A stretch of 64,000 nt of DNA, taken from positions 186,001 to 250,000 of the forward strand of contig NZ_JACGLS010000002.1 of NCBI RefSeq assembly GCF_014062345.1. Direction: 5' to 3'. Positions 36,657-44,538 of the stretch are shown here, in pieces (positions within the stretch are counted from its first letter, which is position 1; each line of letters starts with the position of its first letter). The position numbers were made by a program, and so were the translations under genes. The notes under the pieces are model-generated. The model had not been told where the DNA came from and made no database searches. It saw only the letters and a list, made by a program, of their open reading frames with translations. Origin of the DNA: Tenacibaculum pelagium. Its GTDB lineage: Bacteria; Bacteroidota; Bacteroidia; Flavobacteriales; Flavobacteriaceae.

Positions 36657-38282
36657 ATGGCAAGAGGATTTTTTAATGTTCCTAAAGCAGTAAACGAACC
36701 TGTGAAAGGATACGCTCCTGGCTCTCCTGAAAGAGAAGAATTATTAGCTACTTATAAATCAATGTTTAATAGTAATATTGATGTACCTATGCATATTAAC
36801 GGTGAAGAGGTTAGAACTGGAAATACCAGAAACATTACTCCTCCTCACGACCACAAACATGTTGTTGGACAATATCATACAGCAGACAAATCTCACGTAG
36901 AAACTGCAATTTCTACTGCTTTAGCGGCAAGAGAAGCATGGTCTTCGGTTTCTTGGATGGAAAGAGCTTCTATCTTTTTAAAAGCTGCTGAATTATTAGC
37001 AGGTCCTTACCGTGCTAAAATGAATGCTGCAACAATGATTGCACAATCTAAAAACGTACACCAAGCAGAAATTGATGCGGCTTGTGAAATGATTGATTTC
37101 TTCCGTTTTAACGTAGAGTACATGACAGATATTTTTAAAGATCAGCCAGCATCTGCTCCTGGAATTTGGAACAGAGTTGAGTACAGACCTTTAGAAGGTT
37201 TTGTATATGCAATTACGCCGTTTAACTTTACATCTATTGCAGCTAATTTACCAGCAGCAGCAGCTTTAATGGGGAACGTTGTTGTTTGGAAACCATCTGA
37301 TCATCAAGCATATTCTGCACAAGTAATTGTAGATTTATTTAAAGAAGCTGGTTTACCTGACGGTGTAATTAACGTTGTTTATGGTGACCCAGTTATGATT
37401 ACTGATACTGTATTGGCTTCTCCAGATTTCTCTGGATTACACTTTACAGGTTCTACACATGTTTTCAAACATTTATGGAAACAAATAGGTACTAACATCG
37501 AAACCTATAAAACATACCCTAGAATTGTAGGTGAAACTGGTGGTAAAGATTTTATCTGGGCACACAACTCAGCAAATCCTTTACAAGTTGCTACTGCAAT
37601 TACAAGAGGTGCTTTTGAGTATCAAGGGCAAAAATGTTCTGCGGCTTCTCGTGCTTACATCCCTGCTTCTATTTGGGCAGATGTTAAAAAACATTTAGAA
37701 GCTCAAACTTCTGAATTAAAAATGGGATCTCCAGAAGATCCTTCTAACTTTGTAAATGCTGTAATTCACGAAGGTTCTTTCGATAAAATTGCAAAGTATA
37801 TTGATGCAGCTAAAGATGATGCAGATGCTGATGTAATTATTGGAGGAGGTCATGATAAATCTAAAGGATATTTTATTGAGCCTACAGTAATTATAGCGAA
37901 GTCTCCGACATTTGCGACAATGACAGCTGAATTATTCGGACCTGTAATGACAATTTACATTTACGAAGATGCTGAATGGGAAGCTTCATTAAAATTAGTA
38001 GATGAGTCTACAGAATACGCTTTAACTGGTGCTATCTTTTCAACAGATAGATATATTGTTGAACAAGCTTCTAAAGCATTAGAAAATGCTGCTGGAAACT
38101 TCTATATTAACGATAAACCAACAGGTGCTGTTGTAGGGCAACAGCCATTTGGAGGAGCAAGAGCTTCTGGAACAAATGACAAAGCAGGTTCTGCACAAAA
38201 CTTATTACGTTGGACTTCTGTTCGTCTAATTAAAGAAACATTTGTAACTCCACAAGATTACAAATATCCTTTCTTAGGATAA
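36657..38282 (+). CDS. pruA: L-glutamate gamma-semialdehyde (1-pyrroline-5-carboxylate) dehydrogenase
   Basis: 541 aa, monofunctional P5C dehydrogenase, second step of proline breakdown to glutamate using NAD+. Aldehyde dehydrogenase motifs: AITPFNFTSIAANLPA, GETGGKDF with the general-base Glu, GQKCSAASRAYIP with the nucleophilic Cys, and FGGARASGTNDKAG. The C-terminus reads QDYKYPFLG. No proline dehydrogenase is nearby. The last nine codons including stop (38256-38282) recur as a diverged copy 1.5 kb downstream. Confidence 0.95.
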   Translation: MARGFFNVPKAVNEPVKGYAPGSPEREELLATYKSMFNSNIDVPMHINGEEVRTGNTRNITPPHDHKHVVGQYHTADKSHVETAISTALAAREAWSSVSWMERASIFLKAAELLAGPYRAKMNAATMIAQSKNVHQAEIDAACEMIDFFRFNVEYMTDIFKDQPASAPGIWNRVEYRPLEGFVYAITPFNFTSIAANLPAAAALMGNVVVWKPSDHQAYSAQVIVDLFKEAGLPDGVINVVYGDPVMITDTVLASPDFSGLHFTGSTHVFKHLWKQIGTNIETYKTYPRIVGETGGKDFIWAHNSANPLQVATAITRGAFEYQGQKCSAASRAYIPASIWADVKKHLEAQTSELKMGSPEDPSNFVNAVIHEGSFDKIAKYIDAAKDDADADVIIGGGHDKSKGYFIEPTVIIAKSPTFATMTAELFGPVMTIYIYEDAEWEASLKLVDESTEYALTGAIFSTDRYIVEQASKALENAAGNFYINDKPTGAVVGQQPFGGARASGTNDKAGSAQNLLRWTSVRLIKETFVTPQDYKYPFLG

Positions 38283-38293
38283 ACTCTTAAACA

Positions 38294-38328
38294 AAAAGTA
38301 GCACAAGATGAGCTACTTTTTGTTTTTA
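38294..38328 (+). terminator. Terminator after pruA
   Basis: Stem AAAAAGTAGC / GCTACTTTTT with a 9-base loop, then TTGTTTTT; 12 bases after the pruA stop. Confidence 0.85.
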
Positions 38329-38366
38329 GTGCAATTTTCTTATTACTATATTCAAAAATAAATCCT

Positions 38367-39713
38367 ATGAAAAAGAAATTTAGCTTTATTTTTTTGACTC
38401 TGATATTTATAACCCTTAACACAATAACTGCCCAGGTTAAATTTAAAATAAATGTCAATAAAAATAAAATCGATATTAAAGAATCTTTAAAAGTAGATTT
38501 TATAATAAATAAAAAAGAAAACAACTTTCAAGCCCCAGGCTTTAAGAAATTCACTATAGTCAGAGGACCTTTTCAATCTGAAAGTCAATCATGGATAAAT
38601 GGGAAAAATACATATTCTAAGACTTACACCTACATTTTAACAGCTAAAAAAGAAGGTAAATTAATTATTCCTTCGGCTACTTGTAACATAGATAGCAAAC
38701 TCTATAAAACTACACCTACATCAATAGAAGTAGTAACAAATAAATCTCAGGTTAAAAAAAATTCTAAAGTACTTTATACAAAATTTGGCTCACCAATAAA
38801 TAGAGAAAAATTCTTTATTTCTTGTAAAGATCAAATCAATAAAGGAATAAATAATACAGACAAAAAAAAGATAGACATTCCAGCTTTTTGCTCATGTATA
38901 ACTGACAATTTAGTTAAAAAATTAGTTGCGAATGATATTCAAGACGCTATTGAAAACGAAAAAATATTAGGTTTACTTTTTAAAAATCAAAACGACCCTG
39001 AGCTAAAAACATGTTTTGAAAAAAGTACAATAAACAGTTTCAAATTAACAGATTTCAATAATCTAATTATAAATAAGTCAATGTATATTGGGTGCTTAAA
39101 TCAAATGACTTCAAAACAACAAAAAAATGGACAAATGTCTTTGAATAACGCAAAAAAATATTGTTCATGTTTTGCTGCAGGTTTTGTCTCAAAAGGATAT
39201 ACTTATCTAGATGTAAAAAAAATTACTAGCCAAAATGACGAATTCTTTAATGAAGCTTTAATCCCTTGTCTAAATAAAGTAGTTAAAAAGGTCGCCTACC
39301 AACCAAACGACATTATAGGAAACTCCTTTTTATCAAAAGTTCCTTTAATCGAACAAAATCATTATGGGTATAAGGTTAAAATGTCTATTGGAAGTATATT
39401 CAAATATTATGTATTTGATACTGGAGCAAGTGATGTGATGATTAATAAAGACTTAGAAAAATATTTACTATCAAAAGATATTATAAAACAAGAAGATTAT
39501 TTAGGTACAAAATCTATCATCCTAGGAAACGATAAAAACATTAATGCTAGAATTGTGAGACTAAATAATATAAAAATAGGAGACTATGTAGTAAACAACG
39601 TGGAAGCGGCAATAATAGATAGTAAAAAGTTATTTTTTGGGAGGAGCTTATTAAATAAATTCAAGAAATGGCAATTTGATAGTCAAGATAAAATTCTAAC
39701 TCTTTATAAATAA
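38367..39713 (+). CDS. BatD-like domain fused to Cys repeats and a retropepsin-like aspartyl protease
   Basis: 448 aa exported protein. Signal peptide ends NTITAQ (about residue 22). Residues about 23-123 align along their length with the N-terminal domain of this window's own BatD (from 63590): about 40 of 98 positions identical by eye, including QAPGFKKF versus KAPNFNNF. Two repeats of C...CSC...C spacing follow (about 153-220 and 239-305), each with KYCSC or FCSC and a C near the end. The C-terminal domain (about 310-448) has DTGAS at 351-355, the active site of retroviral-type aspartyl proteases, and a second hydrophobic-glycine stretch FFGRSLLNK. Function unknown. No SusD/Bat neighbours; it lies between duplicated pruA ends, suggesting acquisition. 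Confidence 0.75.
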   Translation: MKKKFSFIFLTLIFITLNTITAQVKFKINVNKNKIDIKESLKVDFIINKKENNFQAPGFKKFTIVRGPFQSESQSWINGKNTYSKTYTYILTAKKEGKLIIPSATCNIDSKLYKTTPTSIEVVTNKSQVKKNSKVLYTKFGSPINREKFFISCKDQINKGINNTDKKKIDIPAFCSCITDNLVKKLVANDIQDAIENEKILGLLFKNQNDPELKTCFEKSTINSFKLTDFNNLIINKSMYIGCLNQMTSKQQKNGQMSLNNAKKYCSCFAAGFVSKGYTYLDVKKITSQNDEFFNEALIPCLNKVVKKVAYQPNDIIGNSFLSKVPLIEQNHYGYKVKMSIGSIFKYYVFDTGASDVMINKDLEKYLLSKDIIKQEDYLGTKSIILGNDKNINARIVRLNNIKIGDYVVNNVEAAIIDSKKLFFGRSLLNKFKKWQFDSQDKILTLYK

Positions 39714-39758
39714 TAAAATTTAAGGCTTTTAAAAGTATAATTCTTAATAACAACTTAA

Positions 39759-39785
39759 GACTATAAATACCCTTTCTTAGGATAA
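39759..39785 (+). pseudogene. Remnant of a diverged pruA 3' end
   Basis: 27 bases that read DYKYPFLG-stop, as the true pruA end at 38256-38282 does. 24 of 27 bases match, and all three differences are third-codon-position synonymous changes (GAT/GAC, TAC/TAT, TAT/TAC). Nothing pruA-like is seen further upstream than about 10 bases. It is followed by a terminator, as the real pruA is. Confidence 0.75.
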
Positions 39786-39806
39786 GATTATAATTTTAAA
39801 TTACAT

Positions 39807-39837
39807 AAAAAGCAACCTCGTTTGAGGTTGCTTTTTT
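39807..39837. terminator. Bidirectional terminator
   Basis: Stem AAAAAGCAACCTC / GAGGTTGCTTTTTT, 4-base loop, between the pruA remnant and the TPR lipoprotein gene. Confidence 0.88.
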
Positions 39838-39888
39838 GATTTGTTTTCTTACTTCACAATTAAAACAACAATGAAATTGTAATAACAG

Positions 39889-41391
39889 CTATTCATTTGA
39901 AGCAAGCATTTTCTTTACTTCATTACGTACCAAAGCGTAACCAATGCTATTAAAATTATAATCAGCAATTTCATTAAACATATCCATTGCTACGTCATTA
40001 TTCCCTGCCATTTTATTTGCTTTAGCCATCCAATACCTATCATACACATTGTCAGGATTTAATTTAGCTGCATATTCAAGTGCTTTATCATAATTTTCTT
40101 GTTTGTAATTAACAAACGCCAACACCCTGTGATAAGGTCTTAATTTGTTTGGATCATTTATCGTTGCCAAAGTGCTTTTTATTATTTCTGCTTTCGCTAG
40201 TGCTTCCTCATAATTTTCAGCTGCAGCCGAAGCTATAGCATCCCAATAAAGCGCATTAACTTTTTGATTTGTAATTGCTCCTTTCGAACCTATATCTTTA
40301 CCAAATTGATTAAAAAGTGGCTTCATCATTTCTACAACTTCTTTTAAATGCTCTACATCTCCATGATGCATAGCAATCATTGCGCAATTAAAAGCACAGT
40401 TCATTTTTGTTCCTGTCTTATTACTTTCTGGAATATCCATTTGACTTACAGCTTGAGCAGCGTTCTCTAAGAAAGCCAGTGCTTTTTTAGGATCTTCCTC
40501 ATACAAGTAGGTAAATGCCTCAAAATTGTATGAGTTTAGACCAAATTCACTTACAGCCCGAGCATCTTGGAAATTTTTTCGTGCAGCATCAAAATTCCCT
40601 AAAAAACTATTGGCATGCCCAGCTTTAGAAAATGCAACCGCATCTGTAGGATCTAGCTCAGCAGCCTTAATATAACTTTTCAATGCTTTTTCAAGGTCGT
40701 TTTGAGCACGGTAGCAATCTCCTAAATTAATTTGTGCACGAGAGCTTTGTGGCACTTTCTCTACCACTCTTTCCATATACTTTTCCGCTTCCTTAAAGTC
40801 TTTAGGCGAAGTAAATAAATATGAAGCTCCAAGATTTGAAATTGCTGGTAAAAAATCTGAATTTAACCCTATTGCTTTTTTCCAATTTTCACGAGACTTT
40901 TCAACCTTATCTAAAGAAGCGTATGAGTTTGCCAAATAATCATAAGCTCGAGCTGATGAAGGATACTTTTCTACTAACTTTTTACTTAACTCCAATTCTT
41001 TTACATCATCATTCTCCATATTAGCCATAAGTAAATCCATAAGCATGGCCTCACCTTCATTAGCTGTACTTCTTAAGGCTAAAAATTTATCTCGATTTTT
41101 AGAAAAATCTTTTGCTGAATTACTACTAAAAGCTCTGTACATTTGAGCACTCACAAAATTAGGATCTAGTGCTAAAGCTTTATCAAAAAAGGGTTTGGCT
41201 TTTTGACCATTTCCTTGATCAAAAATATTCAATCCTGTAAGAAATTCTTGCATCGCTTCATTTGAAGTAGATTCAAACGGAATTTCATTTTCAGGGTAAA
41301 AGGTCTTTTTAGTTTGAGGGGCTTGACATGCAGTTAAAATAAACATAATTGCCGCCATTAAATAAACAGTTAATTTTTTAATACTATACAT
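39889..41391 (-). CDS. Tetratricopeptide-repeat lipoprotein
   Basis: 500 aa. Signal with lipobox FILTAC (Cys22), then about ten TPR-like helix pairs (A-x-x-Y-x-A patterns such as SARAYDYLANSYASLDKVEKS and AQINLGDCYRAQNDLEKAL). Probably a periplasmic-facing outer-membrane lipoprotein that scaffolds protein-protein contacts. No enzymatic motif. Partner unknown; neighbours give no clue. Confidence 0.82.
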   Translation of the reverse strand: MYSIKKLTVYLMAAIMFILTACQAPQTKKTFYPENEIPFESTSNEAMQEFLTGLNIFDQGNGQKAKPFFDKALALDPNFVSAQMYRAFSSNSAKDFSKNRDKFLALRSTANEGEAMLMDLLMANMENDDVKELELSKKLVEKYPSSARAYDYLANSYASLDKVEKSRENWKKAIGLNSDFLPAISNLGASYLFTSPKDFKEAEKYMERVVEKVPQSSRAQINLGDCYRAQNDLEKALKSYIKAAELDPTDAVAFSKAGHANSFLGNFDAARKNFQDARAVSEFGLNSYNFEAFTYLYEEDPKKALAFLENAAQAVSQMDIPESNKTGTKMNCAFNCAMIAMHHGDVEHLKEVVEMMKPLFNQFGKDIGSKGAITNQKVNALYWDAIASAAAENYEEALAKAEIIKSTLATINDPNKLRPYHRVLAFVNYKQENYDKALEYAAKLNPDNVYDRYWMAKANKMAGNNDVAMDMFNEIADYNFNSIGYALVRNEVKKMLASNE

Positions 41392-41597
41392 AATAACTAT
41401 GGTTTTAATGATACAAACTAAATTTGTAATTTATTGATTTTTAGGAATATAACCAATATCAATGAGTTTTAAAAAGGAAAACCCCTTATTTAAAACACTA
41501 AATATTTAATATTAAAAACACTTAAGAAATAAGTTCTATTCAAGGTTGCTTTTTAGCTTGATTCTTAACCTAAATTCTACTATATTTCACTAACGTT

Positions 41598-41628
41598 GGA
41601 TATAAATTATTAAAACGAATTCATATCC
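41598..41628. repeat. Small inverted repeat upstream of the MORN lipoprotein
   Basis: GGATATAAATT and AATTCATATCC (10 of 11 pairs) around a 9-base loop. Sits in the 291-base gap 41392-41682, otherwise AT-rich with no recognised promoter. Confidence 0.4.
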
Positions 41629-41682
41629 TTAAAAAAGTTGGCAGTAATTTAAAACAATAACGTTCATAAAAATAAACAATAT

Positions 41683-42285
41683 ATGACTAAGAAGAATTAT
41701 AGCTTAGTAAAATTAATAGTGCTGGCAAAACTATTTATCGTGACTTTAGTTTTATTCGAGTTTTATGGATGTGCTGAGCAAAATAGAAATGAGAAAAAAG
41801 TAATTGATAAACTTCAATCAAAAGACAAGTTTGATACCGTTGAAGAAGCTATTATCAGAGACAAACAATTATTAAATACGAATAGTTTGCCTGAAAACGA
41901 AGTCTCAGTTACATTGAGAAATACCGAATACAACAATTACAAACAAGGTGAAAAAATAGGATTACGTAAAGAGTTCTATGAAAACGGACAGATAAAGAGT
42001 GAAGGTGTTTTTAAAGCTGAAAAAAAAGAAGGCCTTCATAAAGAATGGCAAAGTAATGGTGTTTTAATTTTAGAGGGATATTATGAAAATGGTATTGCAA
42101 ACGGAATAATGAAATGGTATCACGACAAAGGGTTTTTGGCTGGTGTAGGGTTAATGAAAAATGGGGAAAGACACGGAATATGGAAAGTATATGCGATTGA
42201 AGATGGAAAATTAGCAGCGGAAGTAAAATTTAAAGAAGGTAAGCAACAAGAAGTACTAAAAACATATGATAGTACTGATCAATAA
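41683..42285 (+). CDS. MORN-repeat (YwqK-type) lipoprotein
   Basis: 200 aa. N-terminal hydrophobic segment ending EFYGC (Cys30), a likely lipobox. From about residue 95 there are four MORN_2-type repeats: GLRKEFYENGQIKSEG, GLHKEWQSNGVLILEGYY, GIMKWYHDKGFLAG, GIWKVYAIEDGKLAAEV. Such proteins are often auto-named toxin-antitoxin system YwqK family antitoxin, but no toxin partner is present, so a surface or envelope role is as likely. Its gene stands alone between two inverted-repeat structures. Confidence 0.75.
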   Translation: MTKKNYSLVKLIVLAKLFIVTLVLFEFYGCAEQNRNEKKVIDKLQSKDKFDTVEEAIIRDKQLLNTNSLPENEVSVTLRNTEYNNYKQGEKIGLRKEFYENGQIKSEGVFKAEKKEGLHKEWQSNGVLILEGYYENGIANGIMKWYHDKGFLAGVGLMKNGERHGIWKVYAIEDGKLAAEVKFKEGKQQEVLKTYDSTDQ

Positions 42286-42297
42286 AAAAGAAAAACT

Positions 42298-42494
42298 ACC
42301 GCCAACAATGGCTATAGTTAATACGGGTTTTGATGTTTAAATCAAAGTTTAGTGTATACCTATAAAGTCCGCCAAATCTTTTGATTTGGCTTTAGAACAA
42401 AAAAGATAAAACAAAATAAAAAGCTTTGGCTAAGTGCTTAATCGGAAATTCAGTAATTTAAATTCCCGTACTAACCATAGCCGAGGCGTTAGCG
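42298..42494. repeat. Large (about 197-bp) imperfect inverted-repeat structure
   Basis: Arms 42299-42327 (starting CCGCCAACAATGGC) and 42465-42494 (ending GAGGCGTTAGCG) pair over about 28 positions with few mismatches: ATGGCTATAGTTAATACGGG faces CCCGTACTAACCATAGCC. A perfect inner hairpin GCCAAATC/GATTTGGC lies at 42371-42390. No ORF. The arms end in GCCAAC and GTTAGCG, which resemble but do not meet the integron attC core rule. Could be a foldback repeat, recombination site or structured RNA. Confidence 0.6.
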
Positions 42495-42502
42495 AAAAAA
42501 AT

Positions 42503-42534
42503 AAAAAAGCACTCTTTAAAGAGTGCTTTTTATA
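42503..42534. terminator. Terminator between inverted repeat and YceI gene
   Basis: Perfect palindrome AAAAAAGCACTCTTT / AAAGAGTGCTTTTT. Serves the YceI gene on minus, and on plus the MORN transcript if it extends this far. Confidence 0.85.
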
Positions 42535-42536
42535 TT

Positions 42537-43166
42537 TTAAATTAACTCAATCTTCATGTTTAAATACAACCACTTTGTTGGCACATTGTCTGATTTTCCG
42601 TTAACTATTAAATCATAATCAATTCCCCAATCAAATAAATTTACCTGTCCATCTAAAACTAGTGAGCTTGCGACTTGTTCATTTGGTTTTCTAATACCAG
42701 TAACAAATAATTTTACTTCTTTTTCCACTCCTTTAATCGACATCTTACCATTAACTTGGTACCAATCTACTCCCATCGTATAGACATTGGTAGATTTAAA
42801 TGTAATCTTCTCATTATTTTCTCCAATAAACAATCCCGGAGTTTTAATTCTTGGTGTTAATTCTTTAGCTCTACATACGTTAAATGTATTTGGATCTACC
42901 TCGAACGAAATTTCCATATTCTCTAACGGATTTCCTGAATCTAACCGTACAGGATAATCAACCTTTAAATCATTAACCACGCCTGCAAATGGTGTACTAC
43001 AATGTCCGTGAGTAACAAAAAAACTCATTGTTTTATTTACTTCACTTTCTAATGTCGATACTTTGTCAGTTTTCTTATTAATCGATGTTGTTTTCGTATA
43101 TCCGCTTACAATAATTACTGCTACCAATACAGCTATCAGTAAAACACTCTTTTTTATTTTGTTCAT
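42537..43166 (-). CDS. YceI-like domain protein
   Basis: 209 aa from the ATG at 43164-43166, which starts a plausible signal (MNKIKKSVLLIAVLVAVIIVSG); the upstream in-frame start at 43250 adds 28 residues without signal character. The rest is a lipocalin-like YceI fold, with FEVDPNTFNVCRAKELTPRIKTPGLF, KITFKSTNVY and a terminal strand. YceI proteins bind long isoprenoid or lipid chains in the periplasm. Several normally conserved YceI motifs are weak, so this may be a distant member. Confidence 0.65.
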   Translation of the reverse strand: MNKIKKSVLLIAVLVAVIIVSGYTKTTSINKKTDKVSTLESEVNKTMSFFVTHGHCSTPFAGVVNDLKVDYPVRLDSGNPLENMEISFEVDPNTFNVCRAKELTPRIKTPGLFIGENNEKITFKSTNVYTMGVDWYQVNGKMSIKGVEKEVKLFVTGIRKPNEQVASSLVLDGQVNLFDWGIDYDLIVNGKSDNVPTKWLYLNMKIELI

Positions 43167-43334
43167 AATAACACATTTTATATTTCTACGAATATAGCTT
43201 CCGTCTCCTGTGAAATATGTAAATGAAATGTAAAAAAAGTGTAAAAACATTTCAAAAACTATGAATCGTTTAGAAAAATAAACTTCTGCTTTTTATTTAT
43301 TTTTACCTTTTAAAAATCACCCTATAAAATACCG

Positions 43335-44459
43335 TTGATGTCACAAAAAAACGACTTAAAAGAAATTGCAAAACTCTTTTTTAAACTAGGAAGCATTGCT
43401 TTTGGTGGTCCTGCTGCTCATATTGCCATGATGGAAGATGAAGTTGTTAGGAAACGTAAATGGATGACTCAAGAGCATTTTTTAGATCTTATTGGTGCTA
43501 CTAATTTAATTCCAGGACCAAATTCAACAGAAATGACCATGCATTGTGGTCATGAAAGAGCGGGATGGAAAGGATTAATCGTTGCTGGGTTTTGTTTTAT
43601 TTTACCAGCAGTTGTAATTACCGGAATTTTTGCTTGGTTATATCAAGAATATGGACAATTACCAAAAGTTGAACCTTTTATTTATGGTATAAAACCAGCG
43701 GTAATTGCTATTGTTATAATGGCAGGGTATCGCTTAGGTAAAAAAGCTATTAAAAATACTGAATTAGCTATTTTAGGAATTATTGCTCTGGTAGCTTGCT
43801 TATTAGGAGTTAATGAAATTATTACCCTATTCGGTTGTGGAGTATTAGGCTTGAGTTTTTATTTTTTCAAACAAAACCGCAGTAATCTAAATAGTTTTTT
43901 TCCAATCTTTATTTATCAAGCCAGTGAATCCTTCAACTTAAGCAACATAAAAATATTGCTTACCTTTTTAAAAATAGGGGCAATATTATACGGTAGTGGT
44001 TATGTATTATTTGCTTTTTTAGATTCTGAATTAGTAGCCAACGGTTGGTTAACCAGACAAGCGTTAATTGATGCTGTTGCCGTAGGGCAAATAACTCCAG
44101 GACCTGTTTTATCTACCGCTACTTTTATTGGCTGGCAGTTAAATGGAATTACGGGAGCTTTAGTTGCAACACTAGGAATTTTTCTTCCATCATTTCTGTT
44201 TGTTTTGGTGTTAAATCCGTTAATACCAAAAATGAGAAAATCAAAAAGTATTCGTTCAATTTTGGATGCTGTAAACGTTGCAGCTGTTGCTTTAATTATT
44301 GCCGTGTGCATAGAAATGGCAAAAGACACCCTAGTTGATTGGCGAACTATTACCATTGCTGTAATTAGTTTAATTGTTGTTTTCGGTTTTAAAAAATTAA
44401 ACAGTGCTTTTATTGTTTTAGGAGGATCAGTTCTTGGTTACCTATTAACTTTTATATAG
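43335..44459 (+). CDS. chrA: Chromate transporter (ChrA family)
   Basis: 374 aa with two homologous halves of the CHR family and about ten helices. Signatures GSIAFGGPAAHIAMMEDEVV near the start, IPGPNSTEMTMHCGHERAG, and VGQITPGPVLSTATFIGWQ in the second half. Exports chromate by proton-coupled exchange in characterised members; other anions are possible here. It is the only resistance-type gene on this side of the helicase and arsR genes. Confidence 0.88.
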   Translation: MMSQKNDLKEIAKLFFKLGSIAFGGPAAHIAMMEDEVVRKRKWMTQEHFLDLIGATNLIPGPNSTEMTMHCGHERAGWKGLIVAGFCFILPAVVITGIFAWLYQEYGQLPKVEPFIYGIKPAVIAIVIMAGYRLGKKAIKNTELAILGIIALVACLLGVNEIITLFGCGVLGLSFYFFKQNRSNLNSFFPIFIYQASESFNLSNIKILLTFLKIGAILYGSGYVLFAFLDSELVANGWLTRQALIDAVAVGQITPGPVLSTATFIGWQLNGITGALVATLGIFLPSFLFVLVLNPLIPKMRKSKSIRSILDAVNVAAVALIIAVCIEMAKDTLVDWRTITIAVISLIVVFGFKKLNSAFIVLGGSVLGYLLTFI

Positions 44460-44516
44460 AGATTTAAAAATCAACCAAACTAAAATACATTCTTACTCAT
44501 ATCGTTTCTTTTAGGT

Positions 44517-44524
44517 TACCTTTG
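44517..44524 (+). promoter_or_regulatory. Promoter of the RhlE-like helicase
   Basis: TACCTTTG fits TAnnTTTG, 14 bases before the ATG. Confidence 0.6.
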
Positions 44525-44538
44525 CAAAAAAAGAATCA

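Noticed and set aside
42298..42494. True integron attC site
   Set aside because: The ends resemble GCCAAC/GTTAGCG, but the RYYYAAC/GTTRRRY core rule is not met and no integrase gene is in the window; kept only as an inverted-repeat structure.
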